The notes: generated by a model from the letters alone, not told the origin. A stretch of DNA of 18,551 bases from CBDTTW01 sp965363675 (GCA_965363675.1 CBDTTW010000046.1:1-18551), one strand, 5' to 3'; shown: positions 6,714-15,112, counted from the stretch's first letter. Program-made: numbers and translations.

Positions 6714-8518
6714 GAGGCGCGCGCGGCCTCCTGGTCGCGGTACTGAAGCTCGTAGAGCTTGCGGTACAGCCCCCCGAGCGCCAGCAGCTCCTGGTGCGCT
6801 CCGCGCTCGCGGACGCTGCCCCGGTGCAGCACGAGGATCTGGTCGGCGTGCTGGATCGTCGAGAGGCGGTGCGCCACGACGACCGACGTGCGCCCCTGCA
6901 TGAGCCGCCCGAGCGCGTCCTGAATGGCATGCTCGGTCTCCGTATCGACGCTGGAGGTGGCCTCGTCGAGCACGAGGACCTCGGGGTCGTAGACGAGCGC
7001 GCGCACGAAGGAAAGCAGTTGCCGCTGCCCGTGCGAGAGCGCCGCGCCGCGCTCGTGCACGTCCTGATCGTAGCCCTCGGGCAAGCGCTCGATGAAGCGG
7101 TCCGCCCCGACGAGGCGCGCGGCCTGCTCGACCCGCTCGAAGGGCACGCGCTCGTCGCCGAGCGTGATGTTGCGCGCCACCGAGCCGGAGAACAGGAACA
7201 CGTCCTGAAGCACCAGGCCGATGTGCCGCCGCAAATCCGCCAGGCGCAGGCGGCGCACGTCCACGCCATCGACCAGGATTTCGCCCCGCTGGATGTCGTA
7301 GAACCGCAAAAGCAGGTTGATGATCGTGCTTTTGCCGGAGCCGGTGGCCCCCACGATAGCCAGCGACTGCCCCGGCTCGACGGCAAAGCTCACGTCGCGG
7401 AGCACCCAGTTCGGCTCGGCTCCGGCGGCGTCGTAGGCGAACCAGACGTTGCGAAACTCGATGCGCCCCTGGAGGCGGCCGAGCGCGGCCGGGGCGGCGT
7501 CCTCGGGGAGCGCCTGATCCTCGTCCAGCACGCCGAAGATGCGTTCGGCGCCGGCCATGCCGCTCTGGAGCGTGTTGAACTGGTCGGAGAGGTTGCGGAT
7601 GGGCTCGAAGAACAGGCGCGCGTACTGGATGAAAGCGATCAGCACGCCGAGCGTGAGCGTGCCCGTCATGGCGCGCAGGCCGCCGAACCAGATGACGAGG
7701 CCCAGGGCCACCGAGGCGATGATCTCGACGGCGGGCCAGAACAGAGCGAAGTAAAAGATGGTCTTGATCTGCGCGGCGCGGTGGTCGTCGTTGATGGCGT
7801 GGAAGCGCCGCGCCTCCTCGGCCTCGCGGTTGAACACCTGCACGATGCTCATGCCCGAGATGTGCTCCTGGAGGAACGAGTTGAGCCGCGCCACCTGCGT
7901 GCGGGTCTCGCGGTACTGGTCGCGCACCTTGCGCCGGAACACCGCCGTAGCCCACACCATGAGCGGCATCACGGCCAGGGTCACGCAGGCCAGAAACACG
8001 TTCAGGCTGAACATGAAATAGGCGATGAAGGCCAGCCGGAACAAATCGCCGAGGATGGTGACGATGCCCGCCGAAAGCACGTCGCTGAGCGACTCCACGT
8101 CGGAGGTGGTGCGCGTGATGAGCCGCCCCACGGGCGTGCGGTCGAAGAAGCGCAGCGGCTGCCGCTGGATGTGCCGGAACAGCCGCATGCGCAAATCGAA
8201 AATGGCGCGCTGCCCGATCCACTGCGTCAGGTAGTCGTTCACGAAGAGCAGCACCCCCTCGGCAAAGAGCAGCCCGAAAAGCAGCAGCACGATGTGCTGC
8301 AACCCCGGCACGTCGCCCGGGATGATGTGCCGGTCGATGGCGATTTGCACCAGCTTGGGCCGCAGCGGCCCGAGGTAGGCGCTCGTCATCACGGTGACGA
8401 AGGCAAGCCCTACCCAGCCTTTGTAGGGGGCCAGGTAGGCGAAGATGCGCCGCAGCAAGCGCCCATCGAGCGAGGGAGCCGCCGTTTTGGTTTCCGGATC
8501 GTTCTCAGCCACAGGCAT
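6710..8518 (-). CDS. Half-ABC exporter B (permease-ATPase), catalytic-Glu-bearing subunit of a probable heterodimer
   Basis: 602 residues, the usual length for a type IV half-transporter. The transmembrane domain (~20-325) has about six hydrophobic segments. The ATPase domain (~350-590) has Walker A GATGSGKST (390-398), Q-loop Q438, signature LSHGQ (494-498), Walker B VLVLDEA (E519) and H-loop H550. The signature has His where LSGGQ has Gly, while Walker B keeps its catalytic Glu. That is the pattern of the TM288/BmrD/MdlB-type partner in heterodimeric exporters. Its complement is encoded at 9503-11305. Substrate is unknown: drugs, lipids or peptides are all possible. The start codon lies inside the rnz gene (14-bp overlap), suggesting translational coupling. 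No Shine-Dalgarno is obvious. There is no terminator at its 3' end. Confidence 0.93.
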   Translation of the reverse strand: MPVAENDPETKTAAPSLDGRLLRRIFAYLAPYKGWVGLAFVTVMTSAYLGPLRPKLVQIAIDRHIIPGDVPGLQHIVLLLFGLLFAEGVLLFVNDYLTQWIGQRAIFDLRMRLFRHIQRQPLRFFDRTPVGRLITRTTSDVESLSDVLSAGIVTILGDLFRLAFIAYFMFSLNVFLACVTLAVMPLMVWATAVFRRKVRDQYRETRTQVARLNSFLQEHISGMSIVQVFNREAEEARRFHAINDDHRAAQIKTIFYFALFWPAVEIIASVALGLVIWFGGLRAMTGTLTLGVLIAFIQYARLFFEPIRNLSDQFNTLQSGMAGAERIFGVLDEDQALPEDAAPAALGRLQGRIEFRNVWFAYDAAGAEPNWVLRDVSFAVEPGQSLAIVGATGSGKSTIINLLLRFYDIQRGEILVDGVDVRRLRLADLRRHIGLVLQDVFLFSGSVARNITLGDERVPFERVEQAARLVGADRFIERLPEGYDQDVHERGAALSHGQRQLLSFVRALVYDPEVLVLDEATSSVDTETEHAIQDALGRLMQGRTSVVVAHRLSTIQHADQILVLHRGSVRERGAHQELLALGGLYRKLYELQYRDQEAARAS

Positions 8519-9464
8519 CGGCGGTTTGCGGAGAATCGGAGGGGTCCACCCGGATCGGGACGAGTTCGCGGGCGCAGGCGGCCTCGGGGAAGACGGCGCG
8601 GGCCTCGGCCTCCAGGCGCTCGGTCGTCTGGTAGCGGGCGCTGAAGTGCGTAAGCAAGAGCCGCCGCGCGCCCGCCGCGCGCGCCACCCCGGCGGCCTCG
8701 CGCGCCGTCGAGTGCCCGACGGCGACGGCGCGGGCGGCCATATCGTCGGCGAAGGTAGCCTCGTGGTAGAGCACGTCGGCCGCGCGGGCCAGCAGCACGC
8801 CGTTCGCGCAGGGGCGCGTGTCGGTCACGTAGGCGAAGGCCGCCCCGGGGCGCTCCGGCCCGAGCACGTCGGCCGCCCGCACGCGCGCCCCCAAAGGCAA
8901 GACTACGTCCTCGCCCGCCTTGAGACGCCCGAAGTCGCGGCCCTCGGTTACGCCGAGGCGGCGGGCGCGCGCAGCGTCGAGCGCGCCGGGGCGCGGCGCT
9001 TCGGCAAAGCGGTAGCCGAGCGTGAACACGCCGTGCTCCAGCGGGCGCGCCTCCACGCGCACCCCGGCGCGCTCGTAGACGACGGCCCCGGCCGCCTCCG
9101 GGCCTACCTCGACGTACTCGACCTCGAAGCCGTCCGACGGGCGCTCGGTCAGGCCCGGCAAGGCTTCCAGGACGCGGCGCAGGCCCACGGGGCCGCACAG
9201 GGTCAGCGGGCGCTCGCGGCCCAGCAGGGCGATGGTGGCGTAGAGCCCCATCAAACCAAAAAAGTGGTCGCCGTGAAAGTGCGTGATGAACACCGCCTCG
9301 ATCTGCGAGCGTTTGATGCCCGCCTGCATCAGCCGAAACTGCGTGCCCTCGCCGCAATCGAACAGGTATACCTGCCCCTCGCGCACGAGGGCGACCGCGG
9401 AAAGATGCCGCTCGCGGGTGGGCAGCGCCGAGGACGTGCCCAGGGGCACGAGGTCAAAGCCCAT
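8505..9464 (-). CDS. rnz: Ribonuclease Z
   Basis: 319 residues, typical for short-form RNase Z, the metallo-beta-lactamase-fold endonuclease that trims tRNA 3' trailers in the cytoplasm. Visible zinc-site elements are HFHGDH (62-67), LEH (H144), YVTDTRP (D215), GHSTAREAA (H251) and LTHFSARY (H273). The region ~160-187 (GVTEGRDFGRLKAGE) fits the flexible tRNA-binding exosite arm of the family. A GGAG Shine-Dalgarno lies 6 nt before the ATG (9471-9474 on the complementary strand), supporting this start. It sits 38 bp after half-ABC gene A and overlaps half-ABC gene B by 14 bp, so it is probably co-transcribed with both. No tRNA gene is nearby. Confidence 0.95.
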   Translation of the reverse strand: MGFDLVPLGTSSALPTRERHLSAVALVREGQVYLFDCGEGTQFRLMQAGIKRSQIEAVFITHFHGDHFFGLMGLYATIALLGRERPLTLCGPVGLRRVLEALPGLTERPSDGFEVEYVEVGPEAAGAVVYERAGVRVEARPLEHGVFTLGYRFAEAPRPGALDAARARRLGVTEGRDFGRLKAGEDVVLPLGARVRAADVLGPERPGAAFAYVTDTRPCANGVLLARAADVLYHEATFADDMAARAVAVGHSTAREAAGVARAAGARRLLLTHFSARYQTTERLEAEARAVFPEAACARELVPIRVDPSDSPQTADACG

Positions 9465-9502
9465 AGACGGCTCCGGCGCAAACGGTGGGCGCGGCGTGCA
9501 TC

Positions 9503-11305
9503 TCAGGAGAGCGCCTCCAGCTCCTGTTCGAGGAGCTGCTTGCGGTGCAGGTTCGCGTAGATGCCTTCCTGCGCTACGAGCGCGTCGTGGTCGCCGCGCT
9601 CGGCGATGCGGCCGTCCTCCAGCACCAGGATCAGGTCGGCATGCTGCACCGCCGAAATGCGGTGGCTGACGATGACCAGGGTGCGGTCGCCGAAGCTGCG
9701 GCGCAGGTTCGCCAGAATCGCGCGCTCGGTGTTGGTGTCCACCGCCGAGAGCGCATCGTCGAGCACAAGGATGCGCGGGTCGCGGATGAGGGCGCGGGCG
9801 ATGGAGGCGCGCTGCTTCTGCCCCCCGGAGAGCGTGATGCCGCGCTCGCCGACGAAGGCGCCGAAGCCCTCGGGGAAGTCGCGCACGTTGGCCAACAGCT
9901 CGGCCTCGGCGGCGGCCTGCTCCACCTCGGCCTCGGAGGCCCCCAGCTTGCCGAAGGCGATGTTGTTGGCGACCGTGTCGCTAAACAGGAAAACCTCCTG
10001 CGGCACGTAGCTCACCGCCCGCCGCAAGACTTCCAGCGGGATCTCGCGGAGGTCGCGCCCGTCGATGCGCACCACCCCGTCGTCGGGCTCCAACAGGCGC
10101 GTCAGCAGGCGCACGAGCGTGGACTTGCCCGAGCCGGTGCGCCCGACGATGGCGAGCGTGGCGCCTGCCGGGGCCGAGAAGCTCACGTCCTCCAGGGCCG
10201 CCCCCAGGCCGGGGCCGTAGCGGAAATGCACGCCCTCGAAGGCAATGGCCCCCTCGACCGCCCGGATCGTATGGTCGGTGCGCTCCGAGTCCACGACGGC
10301 GGCGGGCGTATCCAGGATTTCGGCCAGCCGCGACATGGAGGCCGAGGCGCGCTGCACCATGCTGATGACGAAGCCGATGGAGGCGACGGGCCACGTCATG
10401 AGGGTCACGTAGATCAGGTACTCGGCGATGTTGCCGATGGTGACGGCGCCTTCCATGACGAGGCGGCCGCCCACCCACACGACGATGATCGTCGAGAGGC
10501 CCACCAGCAGCAGAAACACCGGCCGCCAGAACGCATCGACGCGCGCCAGCCCGAGCATGCGGTCGCGGTAGGCGAGGCTCTCGTGCTCGAAGGCGCGGGC
10601 TTCGGCCTCCTCGCGCGTGTACGCCTTGAGGACGCGGATGCCCGAAAGAGCCTCCTGCACCCGGCTCGTGAGCGCCGAGTACTGGCGCTGGATGGCGTCG
10701 GAGCGGGCGTGCACCAGCTTCGCCACGAAGAAAACGGCCGTCGCCAGGAAAGGCATCGGGATGAGCGCGTAGAACGTCAGCCGGGGCGAGATGATGAGCA
10801 TCACGCTGAGGGCCGTCAGGACGAGCACGACGGCGCGCACCGTGTACATGACCGCCGGGCCGATATAGCGGCGCACCTGCTCGATGTCGCTGGAGGCGCG
10901 CGTCATCATGTCGCCGGTGGTATAGCGGTTGTAAAAGCGCGGCGAGAGGCGCTGCAAGTGCTCGTAGAACACGTTGCGCAAATCGAACTCGAAGTGCCGC
11001 GAGGCTGCGACCACCGTCTGGCGCATCAGGAAAGAGAACAGCCCCGAAAACACGCTGAGCAGGATGATGAGCGCGCCGAGTTGCACTAGCCCGCTCCGGA
11101 ACGAGCCGTACACGGCGGCCTCGGCGGGCGTGCCTTCGTAGAGCCGGTAAAGCGCCACGAAACGCGGGATGCTGTCCACGCCCTGGCGCACCACAATCGG
11201 CACGACGATGCTGAAGCCCGCCGACACGATGGCGCACAGCAGCCCGGGGATGAACAGCCGCCGGTATTTCCAGAAGTAAGGGTTCAGCCGCGCCAGCGGT
11301 CGCAT
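9503..11305 (-). CDS. Half-ABC exporter A (permease-ATPase), degenerate Walker B subunit of a probable heterodimer
   Basis: 600 residues from the ATG at 11305. The frame stays open for 70 further codons upstream, but that part is Arg/Pro-rich and runs antisense-like into the dehydrogenase gene, so it is rejected. Transmembrane domain ~15-325, starting NPYFWKYRRLFIPGLL. ATPase domain ~350-590 with Walker A GRTGSGKST (388-396), Q436, canonical LSGGQ (492-496), Walker B ILVLDDA and H548. Position 517 is Asp instead of the catalytic Glu. This is the known mark of the degenerate subunit in heterodimeric exporters (TM287, BmrC/YheI, MdlA). It should pair with the product of 6710-8518 to make one degenerate and one hydrolytic ATP site. 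It is probably in an operon with rnz and the partner. The short-stem hairpin at 11335-11354 precedes it. Confidence 0.93.
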   Translation of the reverse strand: MRPLARLNPYFWKYRRLFIPGLLCAIVSAGFSIVVPIVVRQGVDSIPRFVALYRLYEGTPAEAAVYGSFRSGLVQLGALIILLSVFSGLFSFLMRQTVVAASRHFEFDLRNVFYEHLQRLSPRFYNRYTTGDMMTRASSDIEQVRRYIGPAVMYTVRAVVLVLTALSVMLIISPRLTFYALIPMPFLATAVFFVAKLVHARSDAIQRQYSALTSRVQEALSGIRVLKAYTREEAEARAFEHESLAYRDRMLGLARVDAFWRPVFLLLVGLSTIIVVWVGGRLVMEGAVTIGNIAEYLIYVTLMTWPVASIGFVISMVQRASASMSRLAEILDTPAAVVDSERTDHTIRAVEGAIAFEGVHFRYGPGLGAALEDVSFSAPAGATLAIVGRTGSGKSTLVRLLTRLLEPDDGVVRIDGRDLREIPLEVLRRAVSYVPQEVFLFSDTVANNIAFGKLGASEAEVEQAAAEAELLANVRDFPEGFGAFVGERGITLSGGQKQRASIARALIRDPRILVLDDALSAVDTNTERAILANLRRSFGDRTLVIVSHRISAVQHADLILVLEDGRIAERGDHDALVAQEGIYANLHRKQLLEQELEALS

Positions 11306-11334
11306 AGGGGCGTCGGGATGTCCGGGAAAGGCGC

Positions 11335-11354
11335 TGCGCGCCGGTTGGCGCGCA
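11335..11354 (-). other. Perfect 8-bp hairpin in the 91-bp gap between dehydrogenase and ABC genes
   Basis: On the + strand TGCGCGCC (11335-11342), loop GGTT, GGCGCGCA (11347-11354). Read on the transcribed minus strand the stem is followed by GCGCCTTTCCC rather than a T-run, so it is a poor terminator. It could be an mRNA-stabilising or processing hairpin, or a weak attenuator, between the genes of this block. Confidence 0.45.
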
Positions 11355-11396
11355 AACCTTACGAACGCCCCGACCGCGCGCGGGGATCCGGCGGCC

Positions 11397-12356
11397 TCAG
11401 GCCACCCGGTACGGAATCTCGGCGGCGCCGTCGAGCACGGCGCGCACGGCGCGGGCGCACATTTCGGCCATGGCGCGGCGCGTCTCGTGGGTGGCGCTGC
11501 CGAGGTGCGGGGCAAGCGTCACCTGCTCCAGGCCGAGCAGGCCGGGGTGCACCCGCGGCTCGTCCTCGAACACGTCGAGGCCCGCGCCCGCCAACCGGCC
11601 GGCGCGCAGCGCCTCCACGAGCGCCGCTTCGTCCACGATGGGGCCGCGCGCCGTGTTGATGAGGTAAGCGCCCGGCTTCATGCGCGCCAGCGCCGCCGCG
11701 TCGATCAGGCGGCGGCTTTGGGCGTTGAGCGGGCAGTGCAGCGAGACGATGTCGCTCTCGGAGAGCAGCGCCTCCAGCGGGCGCCGCGTCGCCCCGAGCG
11801 CGTCGGCCTCGGGCGAGGGCGTGCGGTTGTGGTAGAGCACCCGCATCCCGAAGCCGCGCGCCCGCCGGGCCACCGCCCCGCCGATGCGGCCCATCCCGAC
11901 GATGCCGAGCGTCTTGCCGTGCAGTTCCGCGCCCAGCAGCAGCATCGTCTCCCACCGGTGGAAGCGCCCCTCGCGCACGTAGCGGTCGGCCGCCGTGATC
12001 CGGCGGCAACAGGCCAGCAGGAGGGCAAACGCCATGTCGGCCGTCGCCTCGGTGAGCACGCCGGGCGTGTTCGTCACGACGACGCCCTGCCGCCGCGCCG
12101 CCTCCACGTCGATGTTGTCGTAGCCGACGGCGAACTGCGCCGCCACGCGCAGGCGCGGGCATGCCTCGAAGAAGGCCGCGCCGAGCGGGTCGGAGAGCAC
12201 CGTGATGACGGCCTCGGCCCCGCCGGCCAGACGGGCCAGCTCCTGCTCCGAGAGGCGCGCCGGCGGCGGCGTGGGGTCGTGGACGTACACGTCGTGACCG
12301 GCGAGCGCCGCCGGCCCTTCCTCGGGCAGCGGGCGCGTGATGACGATGCGAGCCAT
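11397..12356 (-). CDS. D-2-hydroxyacid dehydrogenase, glyoxylate/hydroxypyruvate reductase-like
   Basis: 319 residues, full length for the NAD(P)-dependent D-isomer 2-hydroxyacid dehydrogenases. The Rossmann nucleotide motif is GMGRIGG (GxGxxG, residues 154-159). Catalytic residues are visible as R237 (NTARGPI), E266 (DVFEDEP) and H284 (PHLGSAT). The FAVGYDNID segment near 75-83 is the substrate-loop region seen in glyoxylate/hydroxypyruvate reductases. Those enzymes reduce glyoxylate to glycolate or hydroxypyruvate to D-glycerate. Related specificities, such as 2-ketogluconate or phosphonate oxidation, cannot be excluded from sequence alone. The start lies 12 bp after the mutS2 stop, so the two are almost certainly co-transcribed, although no functional link is evident. 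The 91-bp gap to the next gene downstream holds a hairpin. Confidence 0.88.
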   Translation of the reverse strand: MARIVITRPLPEEGPAALAGHDVYVHDPTPPPARLSEQELARLAGGAEAVITVLSDPLGAAFFEACPRLRVAAQFAVGYDNIDVEAARRQGVVVTNTPGVLTEATADMAFALLLACCRRITAADRYVREGRFHRWETMLLLGAELHGKTLGIVGMGRIGGAVARRARGFGMRVLYHNRTPSPEADALGATRRPLEALLSESDIVSLHCPLNAQSRRLIDAAALARMKPGAYLINTARGPIVDEAALVEALRAGRLAGAGLDVFEDEPRVHPGLLGLEQVTLAPHLGSATHETRRAMAEMCARAVRAVLDGAAEIPYRVA

Positions 12357-12368
12357 AGCGGCGGGCGG

Positions 12369-14810
12369 CTATTTGAGATGCACGTGCGTAACCCCGGCGC
12401 CGCCCTGCTCGATGGGCGCTTCCTCGAAGGAGGCCACATCCGGCGAGCGGGTCAGGTACTCGTGGATGGCCTGGCGCAGCGCCCCGGTGCCTTTGCCGTG
12501 CAGCACCTCGACGGTGTCGAGGTTTGCCAGAATCGCCGCGTCGATGAGGCGCTCCACCTCGGCCACGGCCTCGTCGGCGCGGCGGCCGCGCAGGTCCACG
12601 GCCCGCTGCGCCCCGAGCGCCCCCAGTGCGGCGGCGCCGTCCGCCCCGACGCGGCGGTACGTGACCACCTGCTTCTTGGGGCCGCCCACGCGCTGCAAGC
12701 GGTTCAGCCGCACGCGCATCCGCGCCGCCCCAATGGCGACGTAGGCTTCGCCGCCGCTGATCTCCAGCACTTCGGCGGGCGTCTTGCCGTCGTCCACCAC
12801 GACGAGGTCGCCCGCGCGGATGTCGGCCGCCGGAGGCGCGGCGGGCGCCGGACGCGCCGTGCGGGCCGGCTTGCGCGCGGCGGGGCGGCGGGTTTCCAGG
12901 TCGCGGCGCTTCTGCTCCAGCGTTTCGCGCAGCTCGGTGAGCCGCTCGCGCGCCTCGCGCGTCTGGTCGCGGTCGGCCTGGGCCTCGCGGATCTCGCGCA
13001 CGGTTCGCTCGATGCGCGCGTTGGCCGCCGCGACGATGCGCTCGGCCTCCTCGACGGCTTTCTGCGTGATCTCGTCGGTGCGGCGGGCGAGCGTTTCGGC
13101 GCGCTGCTCGTAGCGGCGGCGCTCGGCGGCGGCTTCTTCTTCGCGGCGCCCGGCCTCGGCAAGCTGCTGCTCCAGGGCCTGGGTGCGCGCCTGGAACGCC
13201 GTGATAAGCTCTTCGAGCGACGTTTTCTGCCGCCCCACGAGCGCCCGCGCCCGGCGCAGCACGTCGCGGTGCAGCCCGCCGCGCTGGGCAATCTCGAAGG
13301 CATACGACGAGCCGGGGATGCCCTGCTGAAAACGGTACGTCGGGCTGAGCGTCTCCTGGTCGAACTGCATCGACCCGTTCTCGACGCCCGGCGTCTCATG
13401 GGCGAACACCTTGAGCGTGCCGTGGTGCGTCGTGGCGATGGTGCGTGCGCCCGCCGCCGTCAGCCGCTCGAAGACGGCTTGGGCCAGCGCGCCCCCTTCT
13501 GCCGGATCGGTGCCGGTGCCCGCCTCGTCGATCAGGATGAGCACGTCCGGGGCGGCTTGGCTGACCATGTACTTCATGCGCGCGATGTGCGAGCTGAACG
13601 TCGAAAGGTCCTCCTCCTGCGACTGCTGGTCGCCGATGTCGATCATGAGGCGGCGGAACAGGCAGCAGTTCGAGAGCGGATCGGCCGGAATGGGCAGCCC
13701 ATAGGCCAGCATGAGCGCAAAGAGCCCCACCGTCTTCATCGCCACCGTCTTGCCGCCCGCGTTTGGGCCGGTGATGATAAGCGTCGAGGCGTCGGCGCCC
13801 AGCCTGAGGTCGAGCGGGACGACCCGGCGCTCCTCGCCGGTTTCCTGGCGGATGCGCCGAAACCGCAGCAGCAAGCCGGGGTTGCGGCCCTTGCGGATGT
13901 CGAGGATGCCTTCATCGTTGAGCTGCGGCACCGACGCCTCCAACTCGGCGGCGAGGCGCGCCTTGGCCTGAAGCAAGTCGAGCGCGCCGAGGATGCGGAT
14001 GTTCTCCTGCACCTCGGCCAGGCGCTCGCGCACGGCGGCGGCTACGGCGCGCAGGATGCGCTCGATCTCGCGGCGCTCCTCCGACTCGATCTCACGGATC
14101 TCGTTGTTCAGGTCGAGACAGCTCGACGGCTCGATGTAAACCGTCTGTCCGGTGGCCGAGATGTCCTGCACGAAGCCCTGCACCTTGCGCTTGGCTTCGG
14201 CGCGCACGGGGATCACCATGCGCCCGTTGCGCAGCGTAGGCTGATCCTCGGTGGCAAAGCCCTGCCCGATGGCGCGGCGCAGCTCCTGCTGAAGCATCTC
14301 GCGCAGTTGCCCCTGGCGCTGAAGCAGCAGCCGGCGGAGGCGCCGCAGCTCGGGCGAGGCGTCATCGCGGAGGCGGCCTTCGTCGTCCACCGCGCGGGCG
14401 ATGGCTTCCTCGACGCCGGGCAGCGGCGCGATGCGCCCGGCAAGGCCGCATACGGCCGGGTATTTGGCCCGGCGCGTCTCGAAGTAGGCGCGCACGCGCC
14501 GGAGCGTAGCCAGCGTCAGGCGGAGGGCCAGCAGGTCCTCGGGAGCCACGAACGCTTCCTGCGGGGCCAGGCGCCGCGTCACCTCGCGCACGTCGAGCAC
14601 GTGTTCCAGGGGCACGGGGTCGTCGAAGCGGAGCGCGTCGGCGAACTGCGAGACGCGCGCCAGCTCTTCGCGGGCCTCGTCCAGGCGCTCGAAGGGGCGC
14701 ATGTGGCGCAGGCGCGCCTCGCCGAGGCGGCTCAAGGTGTGGCTCTCCAGGCGCTGCCGCACCGGCTCGAAGCCCAGCGTTTCCGGCGCGGCGGCAGGAT
14801 AAAGCTTCAT
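12369..14810 (-). CDS. mutS2: MutS2 ATPase/endonuclease
   Basis: 813 residues. The ATG at 14810 is preferred over an in-frame TTG at 14825. The protein then begins MKLYPAAAPETLGF, as MutS2 proteins do, and a GAGG Shine-Dalgarno sits 5 nt upstream. Domain order: helical core/clamp (~1-320), ATPase domain with GPNAGGKT (348-355) and LILIDEAGTGTDP (Walker B D428, E429), THHGTLK, a charged coiled coil (~530-640), a Pro/Ala/Arg linker, a KOW-like beta segment (~665-715), and a C-terminal Smr nuclease domain (DLRGRR at 739 and HGKGTGALR at 771). It lacks the MutS mismatch-recognition domain. MutS2 suppresses homologous recombination. In Bacillus it also acts as MutS2/RqcU on collided ribosomes. It is the first gene of the minus-strand block. 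Confidence 0.96.
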   Translation of the reverse strand: MKLYPAAAPETLGFEPVRQRLESHTLSRLGEARLRHMRPFERLDEAREELARVSQFADALRFDDPVPLEHVLDVREVTRRLAPQEAFVAPEDLLALRLTLATLRRVRAYFETRRAKYPAVCGLAGRIAPLPGVEEAIARAVDDEGRLRDDASPELRRLRRLLLQRQGQLREMLQQELRRAIGQGFATEDQPTLRNGRMVIPVRAEAKRKVQGFVQDISATGQTVYIEPSSCLDLNNEIREIESEERREIERILRAVAAAVRERLAEVQENIRILGALDLLQAKARLAAELEASVPQLNDEGILDIRKGRNPGLLLRFRRIRQETGEERRVVPLDLRLGADASTLIITGPNAGGKTVAMKTVGLFALMLAYGLPIPADPLSNCCLFRRLMIDIGDQQSQEEDLSTFSSHIARMKYMVSQAAPDVLILIDEAGTGTDPAEGGALAQAVFERLTAAGARTIATTHHGTLKVFAHETPGVENGSMQFDQETLSPTYRFQQGIPGSSYAFEIAQRGGLHRDVLRRARALVGRQKTSLEELITAFQARTQALEQQLAEAGRREEEAAAERRRYEQRAETLARRTDEITQKAVEEAERIVAAANARIERTVREIREAQADRDQTREARERLTELRETLEQKRRDLETRRPAARKPARTARPAPAAPPAADIRAGDLVVVDDGKTPAEVLEISGGEAYVAIGAARMRVRLNRLQRVGGPKKQVVTYRRVGADGAAALGALGAQRAVDLRGRRADEAVAEVERLIDAAILANLDTVEVLHGKGTGALRQAIHEYLTRSPDVASFEEAPIEQGGAGVTHVHLK

Positions 14811-14955
14811 GCAGACCTCAGACAAGCCACGGGCCTAAACGCCCCCCGGAGCGGGCAAAGGCAAGATAACGTGTTCAGTAAAGTAGACGCTTCGGCGCTC
14901 CCAAGCGGCCGGACGTAGGGCGCCTCGCCTCCGCAAGGCCGCTCCGCCGGGGCCG

Positions 14956-15064
14956 TATACGCCGAATGCAGGCCGCCGCCGCCGCGCAGATCACAACGTA
15001 TCGGTAACCGGCGGAACCGTTGTACGCCATTCTCATACGTGGGGGGTGCTTATACGCCGAGTGC
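14956..15064. repeat. Repeated TATACGCC-like elements upstream of the lipoprotein gene
   Basis: TATACGCCGAATGC (14956-14969) and TATACGCCGAGTGC (15051-15064) match at 13 of 14 bases, 95 bp apart in the same orientation. A weaker copy, TGTACGCCATTC, starts at 15021. These could be binding sites for a regulator of either divergent gene. Confidence 0.35.
14993..15023. promoter_or_regulatory. Dyad with 6-bp arms, candidate regulatory site
   Basis: ACAACG (14993-14998) and CGTTGT (15018-15023) form inverted arms separated by 19 bases. That interior contains the 7-base near-palindrome GGTAACC (15003-15009). No T-run follows. It lies about 115 bp before the lipoprotein start codon. Confidence 0.3.
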
Positions 15065-15082
15065 GCGTTTTTGGCGCCGCAC

Positions 15083-15112
15083 TTGGATAAGGGATCAGCG
15101 AAAGGTTATCGA
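15083..15112 (+). promoter_or_regulatory. Weak candidate promoter for the OmpA-like lipoprotein gene
   Basis: TTGGAT (15083-15088) and TATCGA (15107-15112) are separated by 18 bp, and the start codon is 24 bp further on. Both boxes are imperfect. It is offered because this is the most AT-rich stretch before the gene. Confidence 0.25.

Noticed and set aside
5883..8222. 779-codon open frame on the - strand
   Set aside because: Shifted-frame shadow of half-exporter B continuing antisense through the thioredoxin-TPR gene. It has no motifs of its own.
6194..8644. 816-codon open frame on the + strand
   Set aside because: Runs out of frame through the thioredoxin-TPR gene and then antisense to the exporter. 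Composition is shadow-like.
6710..11305. Lipid A flippase (msbA) as the function of the ABC genes
   Set aside because: MsbA is a homodimer with two intact ATP sites. These two proteins have complementary degenerate motifs, so a heterodimeric exporter fits better.
11306..11515. 70-codon N-terminal extension of half-exporter A
   Set aside because: It overlaps the dehydrogenase gene, is Arg/Pro/Ala-rich, and exporters of this family begin close to the NPYFWKYRR segment.
11487..14918. 1143-codon open frame on the + strand
   Set aside because: It lies entirely antisense to mutS2 and the dehydrogenase, both with full motif sets. Its product is Arg/His/Ala-rich with no recognisable domain. This is typical of GC-rich codon mirrors.
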